Shown in pieces: positions 27,908 through 42,025 of a DNA stretch of 64,000 nucleotides (its first letter is position 1; the number at the start of each line of letters is the position of its first letter). The DNA comes from Psychrobacter sp. Pi2-1. Its GTDB lineage: Bacteria; Pseudomonadota; Gammaproteobacteria; Pseudomonadales; Moraxellaceae. The translations under genes were made by a program, and so were the position numbers. Location of the stretch: contig NZ_CAJHBO010000008.1 in assembly GCF_904846645.1 (NCBI RefSeq), forward strand, positions 62,001 to 126,000. Reading direction: 5' to 3'. Below the pieces are notes generated by a model, which did no database searches, was not told the origin of the DNA, and worked only from the letters and a program-made list of their open reading frames with translations.

Positions 27908-28108
27908 ATGAATAACTCACATAATGAAAGCGTCAATAGCGATCATAACTTAAAAGATGCAGATGATAATAATGGTATTGTCCCTGATGATGCATTACAA
28001 AAAGCAAATCCAGCCGCAGCAGAAAAAGCTACGGAAGATCATGATCCGCATAATGTCGCTAAGAGCAACAAACAGTATGATAGTCCACTGATGGAAGATA
28101 AAAAGTAA
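27908..28108 (+). CDS. small acidic disordered protein, cluster member 4 (66 residues)
   Basis: Not recognised. AGGGAG lies seven bases upstream of the ATG. It encodes 66 residues, with about 14 Asp/Glu, many Asn, His and Lys (MNNSHNESVNSDHNLKDADD at the start; AAAEKATEDHDPHNVAKS in the middle), ending in QYDSPLMEDKK, and no Cys or Trp. It is last of the four-gene run and is followed by a strong terminator at 28169-28225. A dehydration, osmotic or cold-stress role would fit the composition but is not shown. Confidence 0.65.
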   Translation: MNNSHNESVNSDHNLKDADDNNGIVPDDALQKANPAAAEKATEDHDPHNVAKSNKQYDSPLMEDKK

Positions 28109-28168
28109 GATTAACTATATCGGTAGCTATTAGTATTTGTACATAAATAGGCATTTGTACATAAACAG

Positions 28169-28225
28169 AAAGGCACTGTGTTTGGTAAGAGTATATAACT
28201 CGTATCAAACACAGTGCCTTTTTTG
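28169..28225. terminator. strong bidirectional terminator between the acidic-protein cluster and miaE
   Basis: Sixteen-base perfect arms (AAAGGCACTGTGTTTG / CAAACACAGTGCCTTT) with further pairing inside and a T run. Just before it, the 13-mer ATTTGTACATAAA is directly repeated at 28135 and 28153. The element can serve both convergent units. Confidence 0.9.
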
Positions 28226-28284
28226 CTTACTATATTTTTACTTTCTACATTATTTAGGTAACAGGTTTAGGTAAGGCGTGGGTT

Positions 28285-29082
28285 TTAAGCAGGTGTACCA
28301 CTGTGAAAACGTAGCTCAGCATCTGGGCTACTTATTAATTCAGCCTCTACTTCCTTAAAGAAAGCGACACGCTCATCAATATTCTCGTCTGATAACGATT
28401 GAGCGAGTGCAAGATAATCTTCGAAATGACGACTCTCTGACTTGAGTAGATAACGATAATACTTCGCTAAGCGTTCATCGTCGATGACCTCGGCCAACGC
28501 TGCAAAACGCTCACAAGAGCGCGCTTCAATAAATGCCCCAATTATCAATACATCAACCATTGCTGCTGGCTCGTAAGTGCGTTTGTGCTTCAACATACCC
28601 TTAGCATAGCGTCCAGCACTTAGATATTTCCATTCCTGCCCACGCTCATTCATGATGCCCAGTACTTGCTCGTAGTGCAGCATCTCTTCACGTATCAGCT
28701 GTGCGAGTTTACGTTGCAAGTCATAAGAGAACTCATAACGAAATATTAAATTCATCGCAGTACCAGCGGCCTTTTTTTCGCAGTTGGCATGGTCTTGAAT
28801 GATCATAGGTAGGTTTTCAATCGCAGCATTTACCCAAGCTTGCGTAGTTCGAGCACCCAAAAAGTTATAGACAGGAGATAGGTCTACCTTTATAGGAGTG
28901 CGCAGATGCGTAATATCGACACTGTCTTCTTCAGACAGCTCTTCTTCGATTAGATCTGTGTCGGCACTATTATTTACAGTTTGAGAAACATTTTCTTCGA
29001 TAGATTTTTTCTCGATACTATCGCTATCTATCGTATTTGTTGTTGATTGTAATGTTGCGAGGTCTTGTTGAATGATAGTCAT
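28285..29082 (-). CDS. miaE: tRNA-(ms2io6A37) monooxygenase
   Basis: Non-heme diiron enzyme that hydroxylates the isopentenyl group at A37 of tRNAs. The protein has 265 residues, with a ferritin-like core from about 60. Iron-ligand motifs are visible: DHANCEKKAAGTAMNLIF (Glu and His ligands), REEMLHYEQVLGIM, GAFIEARSCERFAALAEV, and LLKSESRHFEDYLALA. These match Salmonella-type MiaE closely. The N-terminal stretch of about 50 residues is Ser/Thr/Asp/Glu/Asn-rich (EEELSEEDSVDITH near 46-59) and probably disordered. It is monocistronic and convergent with the acidic-protein cluster. Confidence 0.92.
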   Translation of the reverse strand: MTIIQQDLATLQSTTNTIDSDSIEKKSIEENVSQTVNNSADTDLIEEELSEEDSVDITHLRTPIKVDLSPVYNFLGARTTQAWVNAAIENLPMIIQDHANCEKKAAGTAMNLIFRYEFSYDLQRKLAQLIREEMLHYEQVLGIMNERGQEWKYLSAGRYAKGMLKHKRTYEPAAMVDVLIIGAFIEARSCERFAALAEVIDDERLAKYYRYLLKSESRHFEDYLALAQSLSDENIDERVAFFKEVEAELISSPDAELRFHSGTPA

Positions 29083-29633
29083 AGTTTAAGGAAGCTTTAT
29101 TTATGAATGGTAATACGAGTAATTATATCGTTAGTCTGACCTAGATACGATGTTAAATAACTGACAGTCATCAATAGGTATTTATTAATAGATAACGTTT
29201 AAGCATAATTAAAGGTGTTAATGATTACTTACTGTTTATATTAATTTTGCTGTATATAATTTCTAGATGGTGACTATAGCTTCTAGAGTAGGCCACTTAT
29301 ACGTTATCATTATTAAACAGCCTAAGTATTTATTTAGTGAATGGTGTTTCCTTGTTAATTTTATTATTTGATAGTAGGATGAGATTTTGCTATTTAAGCA
29401 TTTCGTCTTACTTTTATGATTCGCTCTTAGTAAAGAGTAAGTCTAATATTAATAGGTTACCTTTTACTAGAACATAAACTTTGTAGATATATCTTCTCAG
29501 AAAAATTAGAGAATCAAAGATTCCACAATGAATGAGATATGAACGTTTAAAACCTCACAAGCTTAAAAACTCTTAAATAGTTACTGTCACAACTCAGTAT
29601 TAGTACCCCTCACGAACAGATAAGGATAACAAT
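29083..29633. other. divergent spacer miaE-glcB, no clear feature
   Basis: 551 AT-rich bases. Expected to carry the miaE and glcB promoters. The only structure seen is a weak hairpin (CTCTT / AAGAG) near 29427-29440. No small frame with a ribosome site was found. Confidence 0.5.
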
Positions 29634-31832
29634 ATGAGCCAGTCTTCTAACACCAATCGTATTCAAAAAGGCAGTCTTGCCATCGATCAGCAGTTATATG
29701 ACTTTATTGAAAACGAAGTACTACCGAAAGTCGGTGTGGATTCAGACGATTATTGGTCAGGTTTCGAAAAGGTTATTAAAGAATTTACCCCGCGTAATAA
29801 AGCGTTGCTTGCGACTCGTGACAAGATTCAAGCGCAGATTGACCAGTGGCACTTAGATAATCCTGCAAAAGATGGCGAAATCGATTATCCAGCTTATAAG
29901 ACATTTCTACAAGAAATTGGTTATTTGCTACCTGAAGGCGAAGCATTTACGGTTGATACCAAAAACGTCGATGATGAAATCGCGCACATCGCAGGGCCAC
30001 AGCTAGTCGTACCAGTTCGTAATGCTCGTTATGCGCTCAACGCGACCAACGCACGTTGGGGTAGCTTATACGATGCGTTGTATGGCACCGATGTTATCAG
30101 TAGTGACAATGGCCAAGAAGCGGGTGGTAGTTATAATCCTACTCGCGGCGCTGCTGTTGTCGCGTATGCCAAAGCGTTCTTAGATGAGCACTTTACACTA
30201 GCATCAGGCTCTTACAATGATGTAACTGGTTTTAAAGTAGTCGATGGCAAGCTAGAAGTTGTACAAGGTAATAGCAGTACTGAGCTAAAAGATACGGCTA
30301 AGTTTGTCGGTTTTGTCGGTGAGGCTGAAGCTCCTACAGGTGTACTGTTGAAGAACAACGGCTTGCATGCTGAGATTCAAATCGATAGCAACCATCCAGT
30401 AGGTAAAGACGATCCAGCAAACATAAAGGATGTACTGCTTGAGTCGGCTATGACAGCCATTCAGGATTGTGAAGACTCTGTTGCTGCTGTAGATGCAGAA
30501 GAAAAAGTTGAAGTCTATCGTAACTGGCTTGGCTTAATGAATAGCGACCTACAGGAAACCTTTGAAAAGGGTGGCAAAACGCGTACACGTAAGCAAAATC
30601 CAGATCGTGAATATAATACGCCAGATGGTGGCAAGCTGATCTTGCCAGGCCGTTCGCTATTATTAATCCGTAACGTTGGTCACTTAATGCAGAACCCTGC
30701 CATCTTAGTCGATTTGGGCGAGGGTCAAGAGCAAATATTTGAAGGCTTAATGGATGGTTTAATCACGCCGCTATTGTCACTTAATGATATTAAAGGTAAA
30801 AACGAGCTATCAAACTCGCGTCAAGGCTCAATGTATATCGTGAAGCCAAAAATGCATGGCCCTGAAGAAGTGAAAATGGCCAATGACTTATTTAATGCAT
30901 CAGAGGATCTGTTAGGTCTAGAACGCAATACGCTCAAAATCGGCATCATGGATGAAGAGCGCCGTATGACGGTCAACTTAAAAGAAGCAATCCGCCAAGC
31001 CAAAGAGCGCGTTATCTTTATTAACACAGGTTTCTTAGACCGTACTGGTGACGAGATGCATACCAGCATGAATGCAGGTCCATTTGTACCAAAAGGCGAG
31101 ATGAAGTCGCAAGCATGGCAGCCTGCTTACGAGCAGTGGAACGTCGATATCGGTCTAGAGACAGGCCTACAAGGTCGTGCGCAAATCGGTAAGGGTATGT
31201 GGGCTAAGCCTGATGAAATGAAAGAGATGATGGATACTAAGGCTGCTCATCCTAAGTCTGGTGCTAGCACTGCGTGGGTACCTTCACCAACGGGTGCTAC
31301 CTTGCATAGCATACACTATCATCAAGTGAGCGTGGCTGATGTACAAGACACGCTAAAATCACGCGAGCGTGCTAGCTTGGATGATATCTTGACCATTCCA
31401 TTGGCGAAAAATACTGACTGGACTGACGAAGAAAAGCAGCAAGAGCTTGAAAACAATGCTCAAGGTATCTTGGGTTATGTCGTACGCTGGGTAAATCAAG
31501 GCGTTGGTTGCTCCAAGGTACCTGATATCAACGATGTCGGTCTCATGGAAGATCGTGCTACTTTGCGTATCTCAAGCCAACATATTGCTAACTGGTTACA
31601 TCATGGCGTGGTTAGTGAGCAGCAAGTGATGGATACGATGAAACGCATGGCCAAGGTCGTTGATGAGCAAAATGCAGGCGATGATGACTATCAATCAATG
31701 GCAGATAACTTTGATAGCTCTTATGCATTCAAAGCAGCCTGTGATCTAGTATTCAAAGGACGCGCACAGCCTAGCGGTTATACTGAGCCATTGTTGCATC
31801 AAGCACGTTTAGATCTTAAAGCCAACGCTTAG
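29634..31832 (+). CDS. glcB: malate synthase G
   Basis: Condenses glyoxylate with acetyl-CoA to malate, second step of the glyoxylate shunt. The protein has 732 residues, the size of the monomeric G isoform, not the about 530-residue A isoform. AAGGA precedes the ATG at seven bases. Landmarks: [22 protein letters not shown] near 122-144, [21 protein letters not shown] near 270-290, [12 protein letters not shown] near 351, [18 protein letters not shown] near 400, and [20 protein letters not shown] near 463-482, which carries catalytic-site residues of the family. The partner AceA is encoded about 20 kb away. A terminator follows at 31948. Confidence 0.96.
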   Translation: MSQSSNTNRIQKGSLAIDQQLYDFIENEVLPKVGVDSDDYWSGFEKVIKEFTPRNKALLATRDKIQAQIDQWHLDNPAKDGEIDYPAYKTFLQEIGYLLPEGEAFTVDTKNVDDEIAHIAGPQLVVPVRNARYALNATNARWGSLYDALYGTDVISSDNGQEAGGSYNPTRGAAVVAYAKAFLDEHFTLASGSYNDVTGFKVVDGKLEVVQGNSSTELKDTAKFVGFVGEAEAPTGVLLKNNGLHAEIQIDSNHPVGKDDPANIKDVLLESAMTAIQDCEDSVAAVDAEEKVEVYRNWLGLMNSDLQETFEKGGKTRTRKQNPDREYNTPDGGKLILPGRSLLLIRNVGHLMQNPAILVDLGEGQEQIFEGLMDGLITPLLSLNDIKGKNELSNSRQGSMYIVKPKMHGPEEVKMANDLFNASEDLLGLERNTLKIGIMDEERRMTVNLKEAIRQAKERVIFINTGFLDRTGDEMHTSMNAGPFVPKGEMKSQAWQPAYEQWNVDIGLETGLQGRAQIGKGMWAKPDEMKEMMDTKAAHPKSGASTAWVPSPTGATLHSIHYHQVSVADVQDTLKSRERASLDDILTIPLAKNTDWTDEEKQQELENNAQGILGYVVRWVNQGVGCSKVPDINDVGLMEDRATLRISSQHIANWLHHGVVSEQQVMDTMKRMAKVVDEQNAGDDDYQSMADNFDSSYAFKAACDLVFKGRAQPSGYTEPLLHQARLDLKANA

Positions 31833-32442
31833 AACAATAGACTAAATATGACAGGTATTTGAGCATACTTGATGAGCAAGTATGCTAGACAGTCTTGCTC
31901 ATTTGTAACTGATGAATTTGCTCAAATAGATTATTAATTTCTTAATTAGCGCTATTTATTTTTTAGTAAATAGCGCTTTATTTTGGACTATTATTCGATG
32001 TTTATTATAAAAATTTAAGAATATTAGTAATCATATTAACCAATATTATTCGTATCTAATTGAGTAAGCGAAAGTTTTTTAACAATCGTTCAAATAAAAT
32101 AAAGTATTTGTTATTTGATAATGGATGTATCGAAAAGGCAAAAAAATATGTTGCAAATTATGTCAAAGTTGTTATGCTTGTACTCGAAGTATGAGTTTGG
32201 TAACCGATGTTACGCAATGGAAGGATAAAAACTAAAGATTACATGGCAGTTACTTTTTTAATCCCAGTTATGTAAATCATGGTTTTTTTCATCTTACTGT
32301 AATAGAACTTCGCCACACTTGTTTCTGACTAATCTCGGTAGCCAGTTACACATTATATCTTTGAGGATTTGTGACGATACCATTATGGGCGCCAGCTAAT
32401 AATAGCTTGCTCATTACTACAATTGTAAAGTGGAGATACCCC
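31833..32442. other. spacer between glcB and the porin gene
   Basis: 610 bases. Contains a hairpin without T run (AGCATACTT / AAGTATGCT, 31862-31886), the glcB terminator (31948-31984) and a long AT-rich leader before the porin. No gene with a good ribosome site was found. Confidence 0.5.
31948..31984 (+). terminator. rho-independent terminator after glcB
   Basis: Perfect 11-base arms (AGCGCTATTTA / TAAATAGCGCT) with an 8-base loop, followed by a T-rich tail. Confidence 0.75.
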
Positions 32443-33486
32443 ATGAAAAAACTACTTTTAGCTACAGCCGTTGCTGCTCTATCTGTTTCTGCAGCCAATG
32501 CCGCTCCTACCTTATATGGTAAAGCGTTTGTTACTGCTGATTATGTAAATGCCGAAGTTGATTACCCAAATGGTGATGCTCGTGCAGACAGAGAGTCTGA
32601 CTCAGTACAGATCAACTCCAACTCTTCACGTATCGGTATCAAAGGTTCTGAAGCGATGACGGCAAATACTGACGTCATCTATCGCTTAGAGTATGGTACT
32701 CGTGTTGACGGTGATAGCGATGGTTTCTCTAACCGTGATACGTATCTTGGTGTTGTAAACAAGCAGTTCGGTGAATTCCGTGCTGGTAAAAACCAATCTA
32801 CTTTAGATAAAATCAACAACGTAGTCGTTAACGATGGTTATTGGGATAACCTAGGTGGCAATAAACTTGAAGATAACGAAAACTATGGTGGTTTGAATAT
32901 GGCTGATAGTAGCCGTATCAACAGCTCAGTTATTTGGATGTCTCCAAAATACAACAACCTACCATTACAACTTTCTGTTATGTATAGTGCTGACGAAAGC
33001 TTTGTAGAGGATAGTGATGATCGTAATAGTGGCTTTGGTGCTGCGCTAATGTTTGACCAAGGTACTGGCTTCACTGCTGGTGTTGCGTACGATAAAGACC
33101 AAAACATCAATGGTGATATCATCCGTGGTACAGCAACTGTTGATCTAGGTAAATACATGGCAGCTCCTGTAACATTAGGTGCTCTATATCAAGTAGCTGA
33201 TTTTGACTATGAGGGTGATACCGAAAAAGAGAAAGGTCTAGTAGTTAGTGGTGCATTAGGCTTATCTAACTTTGCTCGTCCAGCAACTGTTTATGTTCAG
33301 TACAACAAAACTGACAACCTAGATGGTGTTGACAACTTTGACTCAGATCAAATCGTTGTTGGTGGTAAATACTACTATCAAGATAATATGATTGTACATG
33401 CTTATGCTGGTAATAACTCAGCTGACCTTGGCAATACTGATGCTGACGTACTAGCTATCGGTGGTGGTCTAGAGTACTTATTCTAA
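32443..33486 (+). CDS. Gram-negative porin
   Basis: Outer-membrane beta-barrel porin, probably a trimeric general diffusion channel, 347 residues from the ATG at 32443, which has AAGTGGAG eight bases upstream; frames opening earlier lack this. A classical signal peptide (MKKLLLATAVAALSVSAANA) is followed by APTLYGKAFVTADYV, the usual first strand of the OmpC/PorB-like family. Many amphipathic strands follow, with NSSRIGIKGSEAMTANTDVIYRLEYG and DTYLGVVNKQFGEFRAGKNQS, matching the strand-turn pattern of proteobacterial porins. The chain ends in LEYLF with the C-terminal Phe. The protein is acidic (many Asp/Asn turns). Followed by a UUCG-loop terminator. Confidence 0.9.
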   Translation: MKKLLLATAVAALSVSAANAAPTLYGKAFVTADYVNAEVDYPNGDARADRESDSVQINSNSSRIGIKGSEAMTANTDVIYRLEYGTRVDGDSDGFSNRDTYLGVVNKQFGEFRAGKNQSTLDKINNVVVNDGYWDNLGGNKLEDNENYGGLNMADSSRINSSVIWMSPKYNNLPLQLSVMYSADESFVEDSDDRNSGFGAALMFDQGTGFTAGVAYDKDQNINGDIIRGTATVDLGKYMAAPVTLGALYQVADFDYEGDTEKEKGLVVSGALGLSNFARPATVYVQYNKTDNLDGVDNFDSDQIVVGGKYYYQDNMIVHAYAGNNSADLGNTDADVLAIGGGLEYLF

Positions 33487-33510
33487 TCTAACCATTAGAA
33501 TCTAAATAAA

Positions 33511-33538
33511 AAACTCATCCTTCGGGGTGGGTTTTTTT
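33511..33538 (+). terminator. UUCG-loop terminator after the porin gene
   Basis: Ten-base stem with G-U pairs (AAACTCATCC / GGGTGGGTTT) closed by a TTCG tetraloop and followed by a T run. Confidence 0.85.
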
Positions 33539-33558
33539 GTTGTATGTATTATTTGTGA

Positions 33559-35307
<1,749 letters not shown>

Positions 35308-35344
35308 CTCTCAGAATGTAATGTATATTGAAAGCGTTTATTAT

Positions 35345-35377
35345 AAAAAAGACTAATCTCCGGATTGGTCTTTTTTT
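35345..35377 (+). terminator. rho-independent terminator after pyrG
   Basis: Stem of 14 pairs including the A and T tracts (core GACTAATC / GATTGGTC, one G-U) with a TCCG loop, 37 bases past the pyrG stop. Confidence 0.8.
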
Positions 35378-35406
35378 GTTTAATTCAGGCTGCTAGTAGT
35401 TATTAG

Positions 35407-36396
<990 letters not shown>

Positions 36397-36423
36397 TACG
36401 GTACGTAATAAGAGGGCTATACA

Positions 36424-36681
36424 ATGGCAATTCAGATGGCGCAAGTAAGCATCGAAAATATCGATGATGCAGAGGGCTTAGATAGCGTAATGACTGTGCT
36501 TAAGAATATCTCAGGCGTGACGGCTATTAGTTTGGATCCTAAGCATAATGTCGCAACGGTAAGCTATGATGATACAGATACTAGTATCCATGCCTTAACA
36601 GCAGCGATTAGTATGGTTGACTATGTGACTCAGCCATTTCCGATTGATTCACCGCAGAACCCGCACCATAACGATTTATAA
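36424..36681 (+). CDS. HMA-fold-like small protein lacking the CxxC metal site
   Basis: 85 residues whose pattern follows the heavy-metal-associated (HMA) fold: VSIENIDDAEGLDSVMTVL, then NISGVTAISLDPKHNVATVSYDD, then IHALTAAISMVDYVTQPFP. Compared with the true HMA chaperone gene downstream, the GMTCxxC loop is replaced by NIDDAEGLDS; no Cys is present anywhere. It therefore should not bind copper in the usual way. It starts 27 bases after kdsA and lies 254 bases before the chaperone gene. Reading it as a degenerate HMA domain is inference from secondary-structure pattern; function unknown. Confidence 0.65.
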   Translation: MAIQMAQVSIENIDDAEGLDSVMTVLKNISGVTAISLDPKHNVATVSYDDTDTSIHALTAAISMVDYVTQPFPIDSPQNPHHNDL

Positions 36682-36935
36682 TTACAAATAGCTATTGCTA
36701 TAAATTTGTTGATGCGCTCTTTTACGTTTTTATTAATAAGTTACTGTCTCGTTAATAGCATCTCGTTAATAAAGCAACAACCAAACGGCCTTGTTGTCGA
36801 GGATAATAGGGCTTATGCTTATTTAATGTAGCTTTGATAGTTGCTCTTACTTTGATAATTTAAAAAATATTAAAGTAAGCATTAACAGAATCACTATTAG
36901 AGCTGCCTGTTACTAATAAAAATAAGGAGCCTAAT

Positions 36936-37160
36936 ATGGCAGATCAAACACGTATTATTAAAATTAACGGTATGACTTGTGGCGGATGCGTAGCAAGCGT
37001 ACATACAGCAACAGCCGATATTGATGGATTAGAGACTATTACCGTTGACCTTGCTGATAACTTAGCGACGATAACCTTTGATGATAGCAAAACCAGTGCA
37101 GAGGCTATTGCTTCAGCTATTGACGATGCGGGATTTGAGGCGACAGTTGCTAACTCATAA
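36936..37160 (+). CDS. heavy-metal-associated domain copper chaperone (CopZ-like)
   Basis: Cytoplasmic metal chaperone, 74 residues forming one HMA domain. The metal site is GMTCGGC with Cys15 and Cys18; the rest fits the fold (LETITVDLADNLATITFDD, then SAEAIASAIDDAGFEATV). AAGGAG lies at good spacing before the ATG. It is followed by a terminator and then by a copper-ATPase gene 236 bases away, to which it likely delivers Cu(I). It has its own strong ribosome site and probably its own promoter. Confidence 0.9.
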   Translation: MADQTRIIKINGMTCGGCVASVHTATADIDGLETITVDLADNLATITFDDSKTSAEAIASAIDDAGFEATVANS

Positions 37161-37180
37161 ATCTCATCACTTACTTACAG

Positions 37181-37222
37181 AACCAGCTAACGTGTTATTA
37201 CAAGCATGATAGCTGGTTTTTT
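37181..37222 (+). terminator. rho-independent terminator after the copper chaperone gene
   Basis: Nine-base arms AACCAGCTA / TAGCTGGTT with a 20-base loop and a T run. It would separate chaperone and ATPase transcripts, though read-through could adjust their ratio. Confidence 0.7.
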
Positions 37223-37396
37223 AATGATTAACGATTATGAGCATTCAGTCTCAATATTTTGATACATTGCTACTTTGTCTAAAACACTAATACTGAATAC
37301 GATATTACTCAATTCCTTTATTTGAATTTTTTGCCCACCCACTGATATTTTATCGTGGTTCCTACAAATTTATAGGCACCATGACGAGTTTTATTT

Positions 37397-39754
37397 ATGA
37401 ACGATACCACCCGTACTACCAAAGATGAGTCTTATGATGTCGAAACTGATGTTGAGTCCAACACGCCACTGACACCGCAACGCGCGCATTTGCAATTGGC
37501 AATTGATGGCATGACTTGTCAGGCCTGCGCCTCAAGAATCGAGAAGGTGCTTAAAAAAAAGCCTTCGGTGTACGAGGTAAGTGTGAGTTTTGCTGGTGAG
37601 ACGGCAAATGTAGATTATGATCCAACGCAAGCGACGCCAGAACAAGTGACAGAATGGGTAAACAAGACGGGTTTTGTTGCCAATCTACAGGCCAGCGACA
37701 GTTTATTTGCAAAAACAGATGAAGACACAGCCACCCAATACCCATGGCGATTGATTGGTTTATGGTTGTGCTTGGTGCCGTTTTTGGTAGGTATGGCAGG
37801 CATGTTGGTGGGTGCTGGGATGGCGTGGATGCCGCCCATTTGGATTCAGTTTATTTTAGCGACGGTTGTACAGTTCGGTTTTGCGTTACCATTCTATAAG
37901 AGCGCATGGGCATCTATAAAAGGCGGTCTTGCCAATATGGATGTACTGGTAGTGATTGGTACCGTGACGATATGGGCATATTCGACTTATCTGTGGCTCA
38001 CGCATGGCGATGGCACTTTGGGGAGCCTCTTGCAAAACGGACACATGGTCGGACACGTTGCTAGCAATAGCCCAGCCGTATATTTTGAAGCAGGGGTGAT
38101 GGTTATTGCTTTTGTGCGAACTGGTAAATACTTGGAGGAACGTACCAAGAAGCATAGCCTCAACAGCATTGATTTATTATTGTCATTGACGCCCGATGAA
38201 GTCGAGCAGCAGCAACTAAATGGTGATTTTCATAACATTGCACTGTCTGATGTGCAAATAGGCGATATCTTGCGTGCAAAACAAGGTAGCCGTGTCGCAA
38301 CCGATGGCACCGTCACAGATGGTAGCGGCTGGTGTGTGGAGAGTCACTTAACAGGTGAGTCAATAGCGCTCAAAAAAGAAGCGGGCGATGGACTACTTGC
38401 AGGTGCTTTGGTGGAGAATGGCAGTTTGCTCTATCGCGTTAGTGCCAAGGGTCATGACACCAAGCTTGGTGATATGGTGCAAGCCCTGAGTGATGCGCAA
38501 GGCTCAAAAGCTAATTTGGCGCGGCTGGCTGATAGAGTGACCGCCGTGTTTGTGCCAATTGTAGTGACCATTGCTTTGGTTACTTTTGGGCTAACATGGT
38601 GGCTGACAGGCATGATCGATACTGCCTTGATGCACGCCGTCTCAGTATTGGTCATTGCTTGTCCTTGTGCGCTTGGTCTAGCCACGCCAGCAGCCATTAT
38701 GGCAGGTATGGGGGTTGCTGCGCGTCACGGTGTGTGGTTCAAGGATGCACAAAGTCTTGAGGCAGCAGGCAATATCGATACGGTAGTGCTCGATAAAACG
38801 GGTACATTGACGATTGGTAAACCTACTATCGTCGATCATGTCATGGTGGATAAGTCGCTTGCTGTGGACGATGTGCTGCGGATTGCAGCCAGTGTCGAAG
38901 CGCACGCCAGTCATCCATTAGCAACGGCTCTCGTCAATACAGCTAAAGACCGCCAACTGTCTCTATTTAATGTGACTGACATCAGTGTGATAAAAGGTGC
39001 TGGTATACAAGCAAATATCGAAGGTCTTGGGCTGATAAAAGTGGGTACGGCAGAGTTTGCGAACTTGACGTTGCCAAGATTTATGCCAAAAGTATGGCAA
39101 ATTGCCAGTACCGTTGCGATTAGTATCAATGATGAGCCACTAGGTGCATTTGCACTAGCCGATGACTTAAAAGCAGATACGCCGCAAGCAATCGCTGCAC
39201 TACAAGATGCGGGTATCAATGTCATTTTGATGAGTGGTGATAAGCAGTCCGTCGTCGATCATGTAGCAGGGCAGTTGGGTATTGATAAGGCTTATGGCAA
39301 AATGAGCCCACGTGACAAGGCCAGTCAAATTGCACTATTGCAAACTGCTGGTCATAAGGTAGCGATGGCAGGAGACGGCGTCAACGATGCACCAGCGATG
39401 GCCACTGCCGACGCCAGTTTTGCGATGTTTGAGGGGACTGATGTCGCGCAGCATAGTGCCTCTGCACGTCTCATGGGTGAGTCGCTCATGCATATCGATG
39501 CGGCACAAAAAATCGCTCAAGCAACGCTACGCAATATTAAGCAAAATCTGTTTTTTGCCTTTATTTATAACTGTCTTGGTATTCCGCTTGCTGCGTTTGG
39601 GTTTTTAAATCCGATGATTGCTGCCGCTGCTATGGCGCTTAGCTCCATCTCAGTACTCATGAATGCACTACGATTGACACGGTTTAAGACAGAGATTGAG
39701 TTAGATAATACGGTATCCACCTCTCATACGGATAATAAGCGCATAGCGAAATAG
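37397..39754 (+). CDS. copA: copper-translocating P1B-type ATPase
   Basis: Exports Cu(I) across the inner membrane. The protein has 785 residues. One N-terminal HMA domain carries GMTCQAC (Cys41, Cys44). Eight membrane helices are predicted, with the transport motif CPC at 422-424 (ACPCALGLATPAAIMAG). The phosphorylated Asp is Asp466 in DKTGTLTIGKP; SHPLA (nucleotide-site HP) lies near 508 and the hinge GDGVNDAPAMATAD near 659. The last helices contain YNCLGIPLAAFG and ALSSISVLMNALRL, with the copper-site Asn, Tyr and Ser residues expected in CopA. No clear ribosome site precedes the ATG. It lies with its chaperone between kdsA and eno. Confidence 0.93.
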   Translation: MNDTTRTTKDESYDVETDVESNTPLTPQRAHLQLAIDGMTCQACASRIEKVLKKKPSVYEVSVSFAGETANVDYDPTQATPEQVTEWVNKTGFVANLQASDSLFAKTDEDTATQYPWRLIGLWLCLVPFLVGMAGMLVGAGMAWMPPIWIQFILATVVQFGFALPFYKSAWASIKGGLANMDVLVVIGTVTIWAYSTYLWLTHGDGTLGSLLQNGHMVGHVASNSPAVYFEAGVMVIAFVRTGKYLEERTKKHSLNSIDLLLSLTPDEVEQQQLNGDFHNIALSDVQIGDILRAKQGSRVATDGTVTDGSGWCVESHLTGESIALKKEAGDGLLAGALVENGSLLYRVSAKGHDTKLGDMVQALSDAQGSKANLARLADRVTAVFVPIVVTIALVTFGLTWWLTGMIDTALMHAVSVLVIACPCALGLATPAAIMAGMGVAARHGVWFKDAQSLEAAGNIDTVVLDKTGTLTIGKPTIVDHVMVDKSLAVDDVLRIAASVEAHASHPLATALVNTAKDRQLSLFNVTDISVIKGAGIQANIEGLGLIKVGTAEFANLTLPRFMPKVWQIASTVAISINDEPLGAFALADDLKADTPQAIAALQDAGINVILMSGDKQSVVDHVAGQLGIDKAYGKMSPRDKASQIALLQTAGHKVAMAGDGVNDAPAMATADASFAMFEGTDVAQHSASARLMGESLMHIDAAQKIAQATLRNIKQNLFFAFIYNCLGIPLAAFGFLNPMIAAAAMALSSISVLMNALRLTRFKTEIELDNTVSTSHTDNKRIAK

Positions 39755-41397
<1,643 letters not shown>

Positions 41398-41549
41398 GAG
41401 TTTGACTGGCTCTTTGGCGCGTACTATACGCTAAAAAGCCTAGGCTCATCAGCTGAAGTCAATATTTGGGCGATATATAATCATTTGTATATCGCCTAAT
41501 CAGCTTAAATTTTACTATCTTTTTTTATACCGTTTGGCGTTATCATCTT

Positions 41550-41858
41550 ATGAAATATTTTAGCCAATTTATACTACTTGCTTTAGCCGTTGCAGTGCTT
41601 TTAGGATTACAATATCAGTATTGGTTGGGTGAAAATGGCCGTTTTGAACACAATAAGTTGACGGCTCAAATCGAAGAGCAACAACGCTTGAATGACAATC
41701 AAGTTGGGGCAAATAATCTATTACGCACCGATGTTCAAGATTTAAAAACGGGGCTTGAGGCCGTAGAAGAGCATGCTCGCTTAGATTTGGGTTTAATCAA
41801 ACCCAATGAGACTTTTGTCCAAGTATCTACCGCACCAACCACGCACAGCAACTATTAG
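41550..41858 (+). CDS. ftsB: cell division protein FtsB
   Basis: Bitopic division protein acting with FtsL and FtsQ at the septum. It has 102 residues, with an N-terminal membrane helix (about 4-20, SQFILLALAVAVLLGL) followed by a heptad-rich coiled coil (about 32-75, NKLTAQIEEQQRLNDNQV onward) and a conserved end EEHARLDLGLIKPNETFVQV. Position between eno and ispD is the usual gammaproteobacterial order. Confidence 0.92.
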   Translation: MKYFSQFILLALAVAVLLGLQYQYWLGENGRFEHNKLTAQIEEQQRLNDNQVGANNLLRTDVQDLKTGLEAVEEHARLDLGLIKPNETFVQVSTAPTTHSNY

Positions 41859-42025
41859 CTTTATAAATACACTAGCTTTCACGAATACACTAATTTTTAC
41901 GACATGAATTAATTTTCATGATGCAGCATCATAATGTTGTTATTTGACACCATTCATCACACTTAACACCTGCTTTATTCCTCTTTACATATACTGTCAT
42001 GGGCTCAAACCATGAGTACACTACT

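Noticed and set aside
37381-37400. Short upstream ATG overlapping the copA start
   Set aside because: In another frame and with no ribosome site; treated as part of the leader.
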